Assembly (NCBI RefSeq): GCF_000337475.1
Contig: NZ_AOIT01000029.1
Location: 20,866 to 84,865 of the forward strand
DNA length: 64,000 nt
Origin: Natrinema limicola JCM 13563
GTDB lineage: Archaea > Halobacteriota > Halobacteria > Halobacteriales > Natrialbaceae
Direction: 5' to 3'
In this document: piece after piece, positions 16,791 through 25,978 of the stretch
How the letters are laid out: every line of letters begins with the position of its first letter
Numbering within the stretch: position 1 is the stretch's first letter
Made by a program: the position numbers and the translations under genes
Notes under the pieces: generated by a model
What the model was told of the DNA's origin: nothing
Database searches by the model: none
The model's input: only the letters and a program-made list of their open reading frames with translations

Positions 16791-17258
16791 ATGCGAGTCG
16801 TCGTCGCAGGCACGTTCGGGCCGCTCCACGACGGTCACCGGTCCCTGTTCGAACACGCGCTCCGGTTCGGCGCAGACGGCGTCGTCGTCGCGTTGACCAG
16901 CGATGATCTCGCGACCGAGACGCGCCACGAACCACGACCGATCCCGCCGTTCGACGAGCGAATGGCTGCCGTGACAGACGCCATTGCGGAGCTCGACGAG
17001 TGGGATCGCGACGTCGAAATTCGGCGACTCGAGACCGAAGCTGGGATCGCGGCGACCGATCCCGCGATCGACGCGCTGGTGGTCTCCCCCGAGACGGCCC
17101 CCGAACTCGAGGACATCAACGACCAGCGGCGTGAGCGGGGCCTCGAACCGCTCTCGGGGATCGTCGCGCCCTACGTCTACGCCGACGACGGCGAGCGGAT
17201 TTCCTCGACGCGGATCGTCACGGGCGAGATCGACGAACACGGACGGCTGCTCGAGTAG
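16791..17258 (+). CDS. coaD: Phosphopantetheine adenylyltransferase (archaeal type)
   Basis: 155 residues from ATG at 16791. Transfers AMP to 4'-phosphopantetheine, the fourth step of coenzyme A synthesis. Nucleotidyltransferase motifs: VAGTFGPLHDGHRSLFEHAL (HxGH) and ISSTRIVTGEID (ISSTR). The middle RHEPRPIPPFDERM also fits. A longer reading from 16764 adds nine residues with no family match, so the ATG at 16791 is preferred. Confidence 0.9.
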   Translation: MRVVVAGTFGPLHDGHRSLFEHALRFGADGVVVALTSDDLATETRHEPRPIPPFDERMAAVTDAIAELDEWDRDVEIRRLETEAGIAATDPAIDALVVSPETAPELEDINDQRRERGLEPLSGIVAPYVYADDGERISSTRIVTGEIDEHGRLLE

Positions 17259-17331
17259 CACCCCACCGTGATCGCTGCTGGCTCCGTCTATGACACAATA
17301 GTAATGGATCGGGAGACTGTCGTTTTATATA

Positions 17332-17742
17332 ATGAGTGACGATCGCAGACCGCTGTTGGTCGTGTTGGTGGGCAGCGCGGTGCTCGTGACGGGTGTCCTC
17401 CACCTGTCCGTTCTGCCGCGCTATCTGCCCGACGACGTGCTGTTGACCGTGCTGACCCTCGGCGCTGGCTGGGCGACGTACACGCTCGTGTTCTACGCAC
17501 TCGGACGGGTGGTCGCTGCGCCCGCCGGACAGGAGTTTCCCAATATGCGCGCTGCGGACATCGGAATCGCAGTCTTGCTCGTCTCGCTGCTGCTCTTGTT
17601 GGCCTTCGATGCGGTCGGCGTCCCGCTCGAGGGACTCGTCAGTGTCTACGCCCTGCCCGCGCTCGGCATCTACGTCGGCCTCGCGCTGATCGGCTGGTCG
17701 ATCGGCCGCCGAACGGAAGCGATCAACGAGATCGCCCGGTAG
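17332..17742 (+). CDS. Small four-span membrane protein, unknown function
   Basis: 136 residues, MSDDRRPLLVVLVGSAVLVT at the start, four predicted membrane spans (about residues 8-30, 37-57, 75-96, 103-125) and a short charged tail (GRRTEAINEIAR). I do not recognise a family. An AT-rich tttatataatg sits directly at the start codon, so the transcript probably begins with little or no leader or the box serves a start further in; this was not resolved. Confidence 0.6.
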   Translation: MSDDRRPLLVVLVGSAVLVTGVLHLSVLPRYLPDDVLLTVLTLGAGWATYTLVFYALGRVVAAPAGQEFPNMRAADIGIAVLLVSLLLLLAFDAVGVPLEGLVSVYALPALGIYVGLALIGWSIGRRTEAINEIAR

Positions 17743-17765
17743 GGCCGGCCGGCCTCCGGAGTCGC

Positions 17766-18227
17766 TTACGACGCGTCCTCGTCGGAGTGTGCTCCCGATC
17801 CAGAGTTTGCGACCAGCACCGGAATCTCGCCGAACCGGACGACGTGATCGGTGACGCTGCCCATCGCCAGCCGGTGGACGCCGCCGCGACCGCGTGTGCC
17901 CATGACGATCACGTCGGCGTCGATCTCCCGAGCGTACTCGAGCAGTTCGTCCTCCGGCGGGCCCTCGAGGACTGTGCCGGTGACCTCGAGACCAGCCGCC
18001 TCGGCGCGGTCGACGATCGCGTCGACGTGCTCCTGGGCCCGGCCGCGCATCGCGTCTTCGGCGCTTGTCGCGTCACCGGGGAGTCGGAGGTCGCCGAGCG
18101 GGCCGGTGTCGGCGACGCAGGCAACGTGGACCGTCGCGTCGTGGACGGTCGCGAGTTCGATGCCGGTCTCAGCGGCGGCCTCGGCGTGGTCGCTGCCGTC
18201 GGTCGGAATCAGAATCGTCTCGAACAC
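17766..18227 (-). CDS. Universal stress protein family, canonical ATP-binding loop
   Basis: 153 residues, MFETILIPTDGSDHAEAAAE start. The nucleotide loop VMGTRGRGGVHRLAMGSVTD follows the G-2x-G-9x-G-S pattern, so ATP binding is likely, unlike the tandem Usp pair at 11.7-12.8 kb. The gene converges with the small membrane protein gene, with 23 bases between the two stops. Confidence 0.9.
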   Translation of the reverse strand: MFETILIPTDGSDHAEAAAETGIELATVHDATVHVACVADTGPLGDLRLPGDATSAEDAMRGRAQEHVDAIVDRAEAAGLEVTGTVLEGPPEDELLEYAREIDADVIVMGTRGRGGVHRLAMGSVTDHVVRFGEIPVLVANSGSGAHSDEDAS

Positions 18228-18331
18228 TGCCCGCCCCTACGGCCAGACGCGTAAAATTCCTGCCGGAACGGGAGACTGTCGGACGGACCGATTCGTTCGG
18301 CGCGACCGACGAGCCTGAGAGTCGTGAGCGC

Positions 18332-19129
18332 TCAGATGAACGCAAGCGGCACCATAACGAGAACGCCGGCGACGATGCCGCCGGCGAGTTCCGGCTTGCC
18401 GCCGCTCGGAAGCCGCGCACCGATATCGAGTGCCTCCGGGATGAACTCCGTGAGAACGAGGTAGATCATCGCGCCGGCGGCGAAGCCGAACCCGTAGGGA
18501 AGGAACTCGCGAGCGTAGCTGACGAAGCCAAACGCGATGACGGCCCCGAGCGGCTGGGGGAGACTCGAGAAGACGGCCCACCAGACCATCTTCCACTCGG
18601 AGACGTTCATCGACCGCAGCGGGATCGAAATCGCCGTTCCCTCGGGGATGTTGTGGATCGAGATTGCGATCGTCATGAACACCGCCAAAAGTGGCACGGT
18701 AAAGCCGAGGAGCTCGGCCCCGCCCTCGAGTCCGAGGTCGGCAAAGGAGACGCCGACGGCGATGCCTTCGGGGAAGCTGTGGACGGTCAACACCCCGAGG
18801 ATGAGCACGAGTTTCTTGAAGTCGGCTTCCTCGTACTGTCGCGGATCGATCTCGGCGTCCATCAGGATATCGTGGGCGACGACGACGAGTGCGACGCCGG
18901 CGACCATGCCGACGCCGATCTCGAGGGGCGTCCCTTCGGCCAGCCCCTCATCGATGAGCCCGAACGTCGACGCCGAGAGCATGATGCCCGAGGACAGTCC
19001 CCAGAGGACCACGTTGTATCGGTCGCCGATATCGTCGAAGAAGAAAAACGGGAGCGCGCCGAGCCCGGTCGCCAACGCCGTGATGAAGCCGGCAACGAAC
19101 ACCAACACGAGGTTCTCCAGCAGTGCCAT
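18332..19129 (-). CDS. ZIP family metal transporter
   Basis: 265 residues, eight membrane spans expected. The metal-site helices carry HSFPEGIAVGVSFADLG (TM4) and IHNIPEGTAISIPLRS (TM5), both with the HxxPE core of the ZIP/GufA group. ZIP proteins bring Zn, Fe or Mn into the cell. It has its own TATA-like box (19152-19160) and diverges from the potassium channel gene at 19321. Confidence 0.92.
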   Translation of the reverse strand: MALLENLVLVFVAGFITALATGLGALPFFFFDDIGDRYNVVLWGLSSGIMLSASTFGLIDEGLAEGTPLEIGVGMVAGVALVVVAHDILMDAEIDPRQYEEADFKKLVLILGVLTVHSFPEGIAVGVSFADLGLEGGAELLGFTVPLLAVFMTIAISIHNIPEGTAISIPLRSMNVSEWKMVWWAVFSSLPQPLGAVIAFGFVSYAREFLPYGFGFAAGAMIYLVLTEFIPEALDIGARLPSGGKPELAGGIVAGVLVMVPLAFI

Positions 19130-19151
19130 CTACCGAAGTATGCGCTCGGCT

Positions 19152-19160
19152 GTATAAATT
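19152..19160 (-). promoter_or_regulatory. TATA-like box for the ZIP transporter gene
   Basis: On the minus strand it reads aatttatac, about 27 bases before the ATG at 19129, so the mRNA would be leaderless or nearly so. Confidence 0.5.
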
Positions 19161-19320
19161 AGCGACGATGGCGGCGGCGACTTCGTGGCGTTTCGCTGGG
19201 GCCGACTCCGAATGAGTTGCCCGCGTGCCATGGCTGGTTCCCGTCAGCAACCGATGAGCGGGCGATTCTCACCTCGCGTTGTCCGACAGTATCAACAGCC
19301 AGCCGCCGAATAGGTCGTGT

Positions 19321-20961
19321 ATGTCTCTGTGGCGCTCACGTCGAACCGGCTACTACATCCTGCTGGTAGCCGTGACCACCATCATCGCCACGTTGCTCTA
19401 CAACTACGGGATGGCGACCCTGGAGAACCGTCCACAACCGCTCTACCGATCGCTCGAGGTCGTCTTCCAGACGTACACGACGACGGGCTACGGGGAAGAC
19501 GCACCGTGGAGTACGCTCCAGATGAACCTGCTGGTGATCGTGCTCCAGCTCACCGGGATCGGGCTGATCCTCACCGGGGTCGACATCTTCGCCGTCCCGT
19601 GGCTCCGACGCGCCCTCGAGACGACGGCCCCGACGACCGCACCTGACCTTGAGGACCACGTCGTCATCTGTGAGTACACGTCCCGTGGCGAGGCGTTCAT
19701 CGAGGAACTCGAGTCGCGCGGGCGGGAATACGTCGTCGTCGAACCCGACGAGGAGACGGCGACGGAACTCCACGAGACCGACTATCGAGTCGTCCACGGC
19801 GACCCAGAGTCGACGGTGGTCCTCGAGAACGCAGGCATCGAACGGGCGACGGCGGTCGTGGCCGATTCGGCCGACGACACGAACGCGAGTATCGTCCTTT
19901 CGGCGCGCGCAGCCAACCCCGACGTGCGGATCGTGACGCTGGTCGAAGAGCAGCGTCTCGGGGAGTACCACCGGATCGCCGGCGCGGACGAGGTGCTTTC
20001 GCCCCGTCAGATGCTCGGCGAGAGTCTCGCCCACCGGGTGCCGACGGCCGTGACGACCGCGGTCGACGAGGGGATCGAGATCGGGAACGATCTGGAACTG
20101 GTCGAACTGTCGATCGCCGAAGGGAGCGATCTGCATGGTCGGACTGCCGGGGAGATCCAGCTCCGAGAGCAGTTCGGCGTGGACGGTATCGGGGCGTGGT
20201 TCGGCGGGACGTTCGAGAGCCCGATCCCGAACGATCGGGAACTCGACACCGAGACGCGCCTGCTCGTCGCGGGGGAACCCGAGCGGATCGACGAACTCCG
20301 GGCGGAAGCGACGTCGACGGTGCTGCCGTTCGCGGCCCAGAACGCCATTATCGCCGGCTATGGCGAGTCCGGGGCGGCAGCGGGTGCTGCACTCGAAGCG
20401 ACGAACACGCGCGTGACCGTCCTCGACACCGTCGAGATGGAGGGGGTCGACGTGGTCGGCGACGCTCGTGACCCGACGACGGTTCGCGAGGCGGGGATCG
20501 ACGACGCGTCAACGGTGATCGTGACCCTCGACGACGATACGACCGCCATCTTCACGACCCTCATCGTGCGGGATCTGAACCCATCGGTCACGATTGTCGT
20601 CCGGGCGAACGACACGGAGAACGTCCAGAAACTGTATCGTGCCGGTGCCGACTACGTCCAGTCGTTGGCGACGGTCAGCGGGCGGATGCTCGCCTCGACC
20701 GTGTTCGAAGACGAGGAGGTCCTGGCCGTCGATAGGCAGATCGATGTCGTGAAACTTCCCGCCGGCCGGCTGGCGGAGCAGACGCTCGTCGACGCGACTG
20801 TTCGGACTCGGACGGGCTGTACCGTCCTCGCCGTGCGTCGAGATGGCGAGACGATCACGGACTTCGACCCGGCGTCGTTCGTCTTCGACGCCGACGACGA
20901 GGTGATCCTCGCGGGAACGGACGACAGCGTTCGATCGTTCGAAGCGCAGTTTCTCGCATGA
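19321..20961 (+). CDS. Two-span potassium channel with two TrkA/RCK regulatory domains
   Basis: 546 residues from ATG at 19321. TM1 is about residues 10-30, then a pore loop with selectivity filter TYTTTGYGEDAP, then TM2 about 60-82. Behind it come two cytosolic RCK blocks, each with a TrkA-N Rossmann start (DLEDHVVICEYTSRGEAFIE at about 108; QNAIIAGYGESGAAAGAALE at about 340) and a TrkA-C tail. The first Rossmann motif has lost its glycines (CEYTSRG), so only the second probably binds NAD or a nucleotide. It passes K+ across the membrane under ligand control. A TTG reading at 19279 is less likely. Confidence 0.9.
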   Translation: MSLWRSRRTGYYILLVAVTTIIATLLYNYGMATLENRPQPLYRSLEVVFQTYTTTGYGEDAPWSTLQMNLLVIVLQLTGIGLILTGVDIFAVPWLRRALETTAPTTAPDLEDHVVICEYTSRGEAFIEELESRGREYVVVEPDEETATELHETDYRVVHGDPESTVVLENAGIERATAVVADSADDTNASIVLSARAANPDVRIVTLVEEQRLGEYHRIAGADEVLSPRQMLGESLAHRVPTAVTTAVDEGIEIGNDLELVELSIAEGSDLHGRTAGEIQLREQFGVDGIGAWFGGTFESPIPNDRELDTETRLLVAGEPERIDELRAEATSTVLPFAAQNAIIAGYGESGAAAGAALEATNTRVTVLDTVEMEGVDVVGDARDPTTVREAGIDDASTVIVTLDDDTTAIFTTLIVRDLNPSVTIVVRANDTENVQKLYRAGADYVQSLATVSGRMLASTVFEDEEVLAVDRQIDVVKLPAGRLAEQTLVDATVRTRTGCTVLAVRRDGETITDFDPASFVFDADDEVILAGTDDSVRSFEAQFLA

Positions 20962-20984
20962 ACGCGACCGACAGCGTCGACGAC

Positions 20985-22235
20985 CTATAGGAGAGAGCCG
21001 AGATCGAGATTCAACTGCTGTTTCGCGAACCGAGCGAGCAACGGCACGTCATCCGTATCGAACAAGCGCACGATAGAGCGGAGATCGCCATTGTTCGCCT
21101 TTGCCAGCGTGTCGTTGTCGAGACGCTGGAGGTCCCGCATGAGCTGGTCATAGCGTTCGTTGGAGGCGAGATAGAGCAACTGGGTCATCAGGAGCCGCTT
21201 GTTCGCGTTGGGCGCGACGTCACGGTGCCAGAGGGTATCGTAGACTTCGAGGTTCTCGGCAGTCGGCTCGACGCCGTCGTGTTTGAGACAGCTGTCGGCA
21301 GTGGCGGCGGCCGCGCGACCGGACTGCATGCACTTGTTGATGCCTTCGCCCCAGAGCGGATCGAGGCTCGGAACGGTGTCGCCGATCGCCATAAACCGAT
21401 CGGTGTGCATCGTTCCTGGTGCCTGAATGTGGGCCGAGCCGCGGTGCTGTTTGCCCTCGAGTCGCGTGGCGTCCCGGAATCGTGGATCTGTCTCGAGCCA
21501 GTGGTCGAGGTAGTCGTCGATGGTGAAACCGCTCCGACTGTACCGCTCGTGGCTGTCGTTCTGGATGTAACAGAGACCGACCTTCGCGGTGTCCTCTCCG
21601 GTGTGGAAGATCCAGGAGTAGCCGCCGGGTGCGATTTCGTGGTCGAGTCGCAACATCATCGCGTCGTGGAGGTCCGCAAAGCCAGGACGGTCGATATCGA
21701 TCCCTTCGAACTCGTATTCGATCCCGATGGCGTGGTTCTCGCGTTCGAGGTCGACGACGCCGAGTTTCTTTGCAAGCGGTGCGGCTGGTCCCGTCGCATC
21801 GATGACGATGTCGCCGTAGACTTCCTCGTCGCCGTTGTATGTGACACCGACGATTTCGCCGCCCTCCATGATCGGGGCGGTGACGCGGGCGTCGAACCGG
21901 TACTCGGCACCCTTTTCGTGGCTATCGTTGACGAGGAAGCGTTTGAAGTCCGCAAACTCGAGCACCGCTCCGGTCTGCTCGCGGACGTAATGTTCTCGCG
22001 GGGACTCGAGGACGACGCTGTCGGTATACTGCATTACCACGTCGTCGGGGATTCCAAACGAAGCCATCATCGAGTGGAAGGTCCCCGCAGTGGACTTGTT
22101 GCTCTGGCGGGGGAACTCTGCTTCAGCCTCGGTTTCGAGGACGACGACGTCGTACCCTCGAGCGGCGAGATCGCGGGCACATTGCGCGCCGGCGGGACCG
22201 GCACCGGCGATGACTACGTCGTAGCGGTCGTTCAT
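20985..22235 (-). CDS. Geranylgeranyl reductase family flavoprotein
   Basis: 416 residues. FAD-binding start DVVIAGAGPAGAQCARDLAA, second FAD motif FMAIGDTVPSLDPLWGEGIN, and a substrate-cavity motif PGGYSWIFHTGEDTAKVGL where the usual YxWxFP has His instead of the last Pro. The family hydrogenates isoprenoid double bonds of archaeal lipids or of side chains such as menaquinone; which one cannot be told. Probably the last gene of a minus-strand run with Usp, the TIM paralogue and the small DUF7557-like protein. Confidence 0.85.
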   Translation of the reverse strand: MNDRYDVVIAGAGPAGAQCARDLAARGYDVVVLETEAEAEFPRQSNKSTAGTFHSMMASFGIPDDVVMQYTDSVVLESPREHYVREQTGAVLEFADFKRFLVNDSHEKGAEYRFDARVTAPIMEGGEIVGVTYNGDEEVYGDIVIDATGPAAPLAKKLGVVDLERENHAIGIEYEFEGIDIDRPGFADLHDAMMLRLDHEIAPGGYSWIFHTGEDTAKVGLCYIQNDSHERYSRSGFTIDDYLDHWLETDPRFRDATRLEGKQHRGSAHIQAPGTMHTDRFMAIGDTVPSLDPLWGEGINKCMQSGRAAAATADSCLKHDGVEPTAENLEVYDTLWHRDVAPNANKRLLMTQLLYLASNERYDQLMRDLQRLDNDTLAKANNGDLRSIVRLFDTDDVPLLARFAKQQLNLDLGSLL

Positions 22236-22303
22236 GTACTCTGGACTGTGGTGGTCCCTAATGAGTTTGTCCTGTTGCGCCGACGGGCCGACTGTGTGGC
22301 CCG

Positions 22304-22720
22304 TTACCGTACGATCGTCACTGGCACGGGTGCCTGTCGAGCGACCCGTTCCGCGACGCTGCCAAGTAAGACCCGCGAGAAGCCCGATCGACCGTGGCTG
22401 CCCACGACGATTAGATCGATCGCGTTTTCTGCCGCGTAGTCGACGATGGCGTCCGCCGGCTGGCCGACGGCCACTGCCGTCTCGATCGAACGCCCCTCGT
22501 CCGCTGCCCTGGCTTCGGCATCGGCGAGCAGTTCCGCTGCGTCCTCGCGCCTGTGCTCGAGCAGTTCCGTCGGCCCGAGGTGTGCGACTTCGCCGTAGCT
22601 ACTGTTCGTCGGATCGATGGCGTGGAGGACCGTGATGTCGTCGTCGGCGTGTTCCGCACACGCAAACTCGAGTGCCGCCCACCCCGGCTCCGAGTCCTCG
22701 AGGGCGACTAGTAAGTGCAT
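22304..22720 (-). CDS. Universal stress protein family, canonical ATP-binding loop
   Basis: 138 residues, MHLLVALEDSEPGWAALEFA start, loop VVGSHGRSGFSRVLLGSVAE near the C-terminus (G-2x-G-9x-G-S). It lies 32 bases downstream of the TIM paralogue and 68 bases upstream of the geranylgeranyl reductase gene on the same strand, so it may be co-transcribed with both. Confidence 0.9.
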   Translation of the reverse strand: MHLLVALEDSEPGWAALEFACAEHADDDITVLHAIDPTNSSYGEVAHLGPTELLEHRREDAAELLADAEARAADEGRSIETAVAVGQPADAIVDYAAENAIDLIVVGSHGRSGFSRVLLGSVAERVARQAPVPVTIVR

Positions 22721-22752
22721 ACTGGTACGTACGGGGACCAGTTACTTGATTG

Positions 22753-23466
22753 TCAGCCATTCACATTCGATCCGCAGCGACTCGAGTCGGCCGTCGGAAC
22801 GGCGGTCGCGATCGACCGGAGCCACGCCTCGCGGTCGTCGGCCCCGACGGCTGCGGAGGCGGCCCCCGTCGCGTCGACGCCGCAGTCGAACGCGCGGGAG
22901 ACATCTTCGGCGGTCCGAACGCCGCCGCCGACGAACGTCCGCGTTTCGGGGGCTTCGTCGGCAACCGCTTCGACGAACGCCTCGATGCGCTCGGGATGCG
23001 TTCGGACCATCCCCTCCTCGGTGGCGATATCGGCCGGTCGCTCGAAGAGCAGCCACTCCGGGCCGGCGGCCAGCGCCATCCGGGCCGTCGACAGACTCTC
23101 GACGGCGACGATCGACTCGAGGCCAAGCTCGGCACACCGGTCGACAGCCCGATCGACGGCAGTCAGCGCCGCTTCGTGTTCGGGATGCGAGACGAAGACT
23201 GCGTCAGCACCGGCGTTCGCGACCGCCTCGAGGGTAACGTCACCCATCCCACTTTCGGCTCGTGGGACGCCTGCCTGTGCGACGATCGGCAGGGTCGTCC
23301 GCTCGGCGACGAGTCGGAGGTCGGGCAACTGAGGGGCGACGGCGAAGCGACTGCCGGTTTCGTCGCGGACCCGCTCGATCGTCTCCGCGAACGCGAGCGC
23401 GTCGTCGCCGGTCGTCCCGGCGTAGGTCTTGTAGTTGACGAGGAAAACGGGGGCTCCGATTCCCAT
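22753..23466 (-). CDS. Divergent triosephosphate isomerase paralogue
   Basis: 237 residues, TIM barrel. The catalytic Lys region NYKTYAGTTG is present, but the usual NHSE of the catalytic His is VSHPEHEAAL, and the catalytic Glu loop is LLFERPADIATEEG instead of EPPxxIG. The phosphate loop TFVGGGVRTAEDVSRAFDCG is kept. Lys, His and Glu are all there, so some isomerase chemistry is possible, but the loop 6 region differs from standard haloarchaeal TpiA as I remember it. It follows a 49-residue gene by four bases, unlike a glycolytic operon. Confidence 0.78.
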   Translation of the reverse strand: MGIGAPVFLVNYKTYAGTTGDDALAFAETIERVRDETGSRFAVAPQLPDLRLVAERTTLPIVAQAGVPRAESGMGDVTLEAVANAGADAVFVSHPEHEAALTAVDRAVDRCAELGLESIVAVESLSTARMALAAGPEWLLFERPADIATEEGMVRTHPERIEAFVEAVADEAPETRTFVGGGVRTAEDVSRAFDCGVDATGAASAAVGADDREAWLRSIATAVPTADSSRCGSNVNG

Positions 23467-23470
23467 CCGT

Positions 23471-23620
23471 CTATTCGGAGTATCCCTCCTGCAGGAACGC
23501 GCCTTCGGTCTCGTACATCGAGACGAGTTCCTCGATGAGTTCTTCGGGTGTCTCTCCCTCCTCGCAGTGGCTTTCGAGTCGATCCATCAGGTCGTCGCTG
23601 ATCTCGAGTGTCTGTGTCAT
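23471..23620 (-). CDS. 49-residue helical protein (DUF7557-like) heading the TIM-paralogue operon
   Basis: Reads MTQTLEISDDLMDRLESHCE onward, ending FLQEGYSE then TAG at 23471-23473. The strand-helix-helix pattern (short beta TLEISDD, then two acidic helices GETPEELIEELVSMYE) resembles ribbon-helix-helix or VapB-like antitoxins; I recall it as DUF7557. Four bases separate it from the TIM paralogue gene. No toxin lies next to it. It could bind DNA or the enzyme next door; function unknown. Confidence 0.7.
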   Translation of the reverse strand: MTQTLEISDDLMDRLESHCEEGETPEELIEELVSMYETEGAFLQEGYSE

Positions 23621-23729
23621 TGATTATCGGCCGCGGTGTACCCGCGTCGGTCAACGTATCGGTGCCCGTCGTCAAATAGACGGGGGCCACACACATAGCC
23701 GTTTGCGGGTGGCATGTGCACGCGGTCGG

Positions 23730-24521
23730 CTACTCGAGCGAGCCGTCCTCGAACGACTGTTCGCGCCAGGTCGTCCAGTCGTAGAGGCGCTCGAGTTCAC
23801 CGCCTTGCTGGCGGATCGCCACGGCAGTATTAAAGAGGAACGCGGCGACGAGCGTCGTCCCGACGAGCCAGACGGCGTCGGCGAGTGCCTCGTAGCCGGG
23901 CAGGAAGTTCGTCAGCAGGTCGACGAACACGACGGCGGTGACGCAGACGATCGCCGGCAGCAGATGGCGTGTCAGCGCCGCGAAGGTCGTCCCTTCGTGG
24001 ACGCGGACGGCGCGGATGCCGTAGAGGACGGCCCACGCGGAGGTAACGACCCAGCCGACCGCGACGACCAGCCGCGTCGCGGCGGTCTCGATCAGGAACG
24101 TACCCCACCACGCGGCGACGAAGCTGCCGATAACGACGTAATCGGCCCACGCGGGCAACAACGGGGAGCGATCGCCCGCGGCCGGCTGGTCGTAGTACAC
24201 CGCGCGGATCGACAGCGCGAGAAAGAGGATGAAAAAGAGGATCGCGCCGTCGACGAACCGACCGATCCAGGCTGGCTCGAGCAGTATCGAGGCGACGCCG
24301 GCGACGGCGTAGACGATCGCTGCGCCGATCCCGGCCAGCAGGTACCACTGCTCGGTGGTCGCCTCGACCGCGAGGACCTCGCGGATGTAGATAATCGCGT
24401 AGTAGAGCAGGACGACTGCCGCGACGCCCATCGCAAGGTACGCGAACAGCCGCCCGATCGCGACCGTCGTGGCCGGATCACTGGCATCGAACGTGATCGA
24501 CGAACTCGGAGCGAACATCAT
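23730..24521 (-). CDS. Membrane protein with about seven spans, unknown function
   Basis: 263 residues. Hydrophobic segments are around residues 24-46, 60-82, 90-107, 125-145, 148-170, 188-210 and 215-236, followed by a charged tail (RQQGGELERLYDWTTWREQS). The last segment has no Lys, so it is not a retinal protein. I recognise no family. The start is MMFAPSSSITFDASD at 24521 or one codon later. Confidence 0.65.
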   Translation of the reverse strand: MMFAPSSSITFDASDPATTVAIGRLFAYLAMGVAAVVLLYYAIIYIREVLAVEATTEQWYLLAGIGAAIVYAVAGVASILLEPAWIGRFVDGAILFFILFLALSIRAVYYDQPAAGDRSPLLPAWADYVVIGSFVAAWWGTFLIETAATRLVVAVGWVVTSAWAVLYGIRAVRVHEGTTFAALTRHLLPAIVCVTAVVFVDLLTNFLPGYEALADAVWLVGTTLVAAFLFNTAVAIRQQGGELERLYDWTTWREQSFEDGSLE

Positions 24522-24587
24522 CGGGTGAGCGTGGCTGCCGAGCCGGAATAAGTATACACCCCTGTTGCAGCCGGTCGGGAAGTCCGC

Positions 24588-25085
24588 TTACTCGGTATCC
24601 GTCGATGCAGCCGCCGCCTCGAGCAGTGTCTGGCGCTCGTCGAAGTACGCCGGCGCGTCGGCGTCGGCCTCGAACTCGATGACGCGAGTCAACGCTGTCT
24701 GTCCGTCTTCTGCTTCCGCCGCGAGGTCTTCTGCGAGATCGGTGTAGTCGGCGGCTAACTCCTGAAAGGCCTGCATCCGGGCTTGTTTCGCCTCGACGAG
24801 GAGTTGCTTCTCCTCGAGCGTTTCCTGTCGCTCTTCGATCGCCGCGACGTCGCTCTCGCTTGTGGCTGGGAGCTCCGCAGTCGAGGGGGTTTCGGTTCCG
24901 GGTACCTCGTCGGGCAGTGCCTCGAGGCGTGATCGGAGCTCGGCCATCTCCTGGTCGATTTCATCTAGGAGTTCGTCGGCCTCTGCGCCCATCTGCTCGA
25001 CGCGGCCCGAGAGCAAGCCGGCCTGTGTCCGGCAGTACTCGATGACCTCGTCGACCGCGAATGTGTCCGCGGCGTCGTCGCTCAT
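24588..25085 (-). CDS. Acidic coiled-coil protein, unknown function
   Basis: 165 residues, strongly acidic. Two coiled-coil stretches (about residues 24-58, MGAEADELLDEIDQEMAEL; and 80-130, IEERQETLEEKQLLVEAKQA) are separated by a Pro/Ser/Thr linker. No membrane span or signal. It converges on no gene and lies 66 bases from the membrane protein gene downstream. No family recognised. Confidence 0.65.
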   Translation of the reverse strand: MSDDAADTFAVDEVIEYCRTQAGLLSGRVEQMGAEADELLDEIDQEMAELRSRLEALPDEVPGTETPSTAELPATSESDVAAIEERQETLEEKQLLVEAKQARMQAFQELAADYTDLAEDLAAEAEDGQTALTRVIEFEADADAPAYFDERQTLLEAAAASTDTE

Positions 25086-25192
25086 AGGGTTCCTTGGGAC
25101 TGCCGGCCGAAGTCACTTTGGTCCGGCCGCGAGTGGCTGGTCACGGGCTGTTGTCCGGCAGTATTAGGAATGGGCACGCACGAGATGTCCCC

Positions 25193-25843
25193 ATGATCCG
25201 TCGTCATGCGCTTGCAGCAGCGATCGCTCTCCTGGCGTTCGTTCCCATGCCGGCCGCCGCACAGCGGGGTTTCAGAGACACCCTCGCGAACCCCACGACC
25301 CCCGAGGAAATAGCGCTCGCGTTCGGCGTCTACGTCGCCGTCACGCTCGTCATCGGCGCGATCGTCTTGACCATCGACCGCTCGTACGTGCGGTCGATCG
25401 AAGCGCGGCTCAGCGATGACCCGGTGAGTGTGGGCGTGATCGGACTGGGCGTGCTCGTCGGTGGGTTCGTCGTGTTCGCCGCTCTGGGAGCCGTCGTAGC
25501 GCTGCTCGTCGACGCTGGCGCGCCTGCAGCCCTCGAGGCTGTCCCTACACTCGTGGGGATCGGTATCTCGGTCGGACTGACCGTCATCAACACGGTCGGG
25601 ATGATCGTAGCCGGGTTGGTCGTGCTCCGTCGACTCCGTGACGAGCCGGAGCCGAACCCGTGGCTCGCGCTCGTCGTCGGGGCACTCGTCGTCCAGGTTT
25701 TGTATCTGGTGCCGCTGCTCAATCTCGCCGTCGCCGTCTTCGTCGTTGCCCTCGCGACCGGCGCGATCGTCGGCCAGTGGTGGCAGGGACGAACCGCCGA
25801 CCCCTCTGAGTCGGAGTCACACGAGCAGATATTAGACAGCTAA
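25193..25843 (+). CDS. Membrane protein with cleavable-looking signal peptide, unknown function
   Basis: 216 residues from ATG at 25193. Signal MIRRHALAAAIALLAFVPMP with AAAQ, then four or five spans (about residues 45-65, 80-108, 115-145, 165-190). A bactofilin- or DUF-like role cannot be assigned. The C-terminal tail is acidic (SESESHEQILDS). It diverges from the coiled-coil gene at 25085. Confidence 0.6.
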   Translation: MIRRHALAAAIALLAFVPMPAAAQRGFRDTLANPTTPEEIALAFGVYVAVTLVIGAIVLTIDRSYVRSIEARLSDDPVSVGVIGLGVLVGGFVVFAALGAVVALLVDAGAPAALEAVPTLVGIGISVGLTVINTVGMIVAGLVVLRRLRDEPEPNPWLALVVGALVVQVLYLVPLLNLAVAVFVVALATGAIVGQWWQGRTADPSESESHEQILDS

Positions 25844-25978
25844 ATCCGAGCGCTAGTTGCCAACACGGATCACGCTATTTGCCTTTCAGACTCGTTAAGT
25901 CCGTCCGGCCACTGATTCGGATACAATGAATCTGGACCCGTATCGACACGAGAGACAGTCTACGATCGTGCGCGAACG

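Noticed and set aside
23730..24521. Seven-span protein as a rhodopsin
   Set aside because: The last span has no Lys for retinal and none of the rhodopsin motifs is present.
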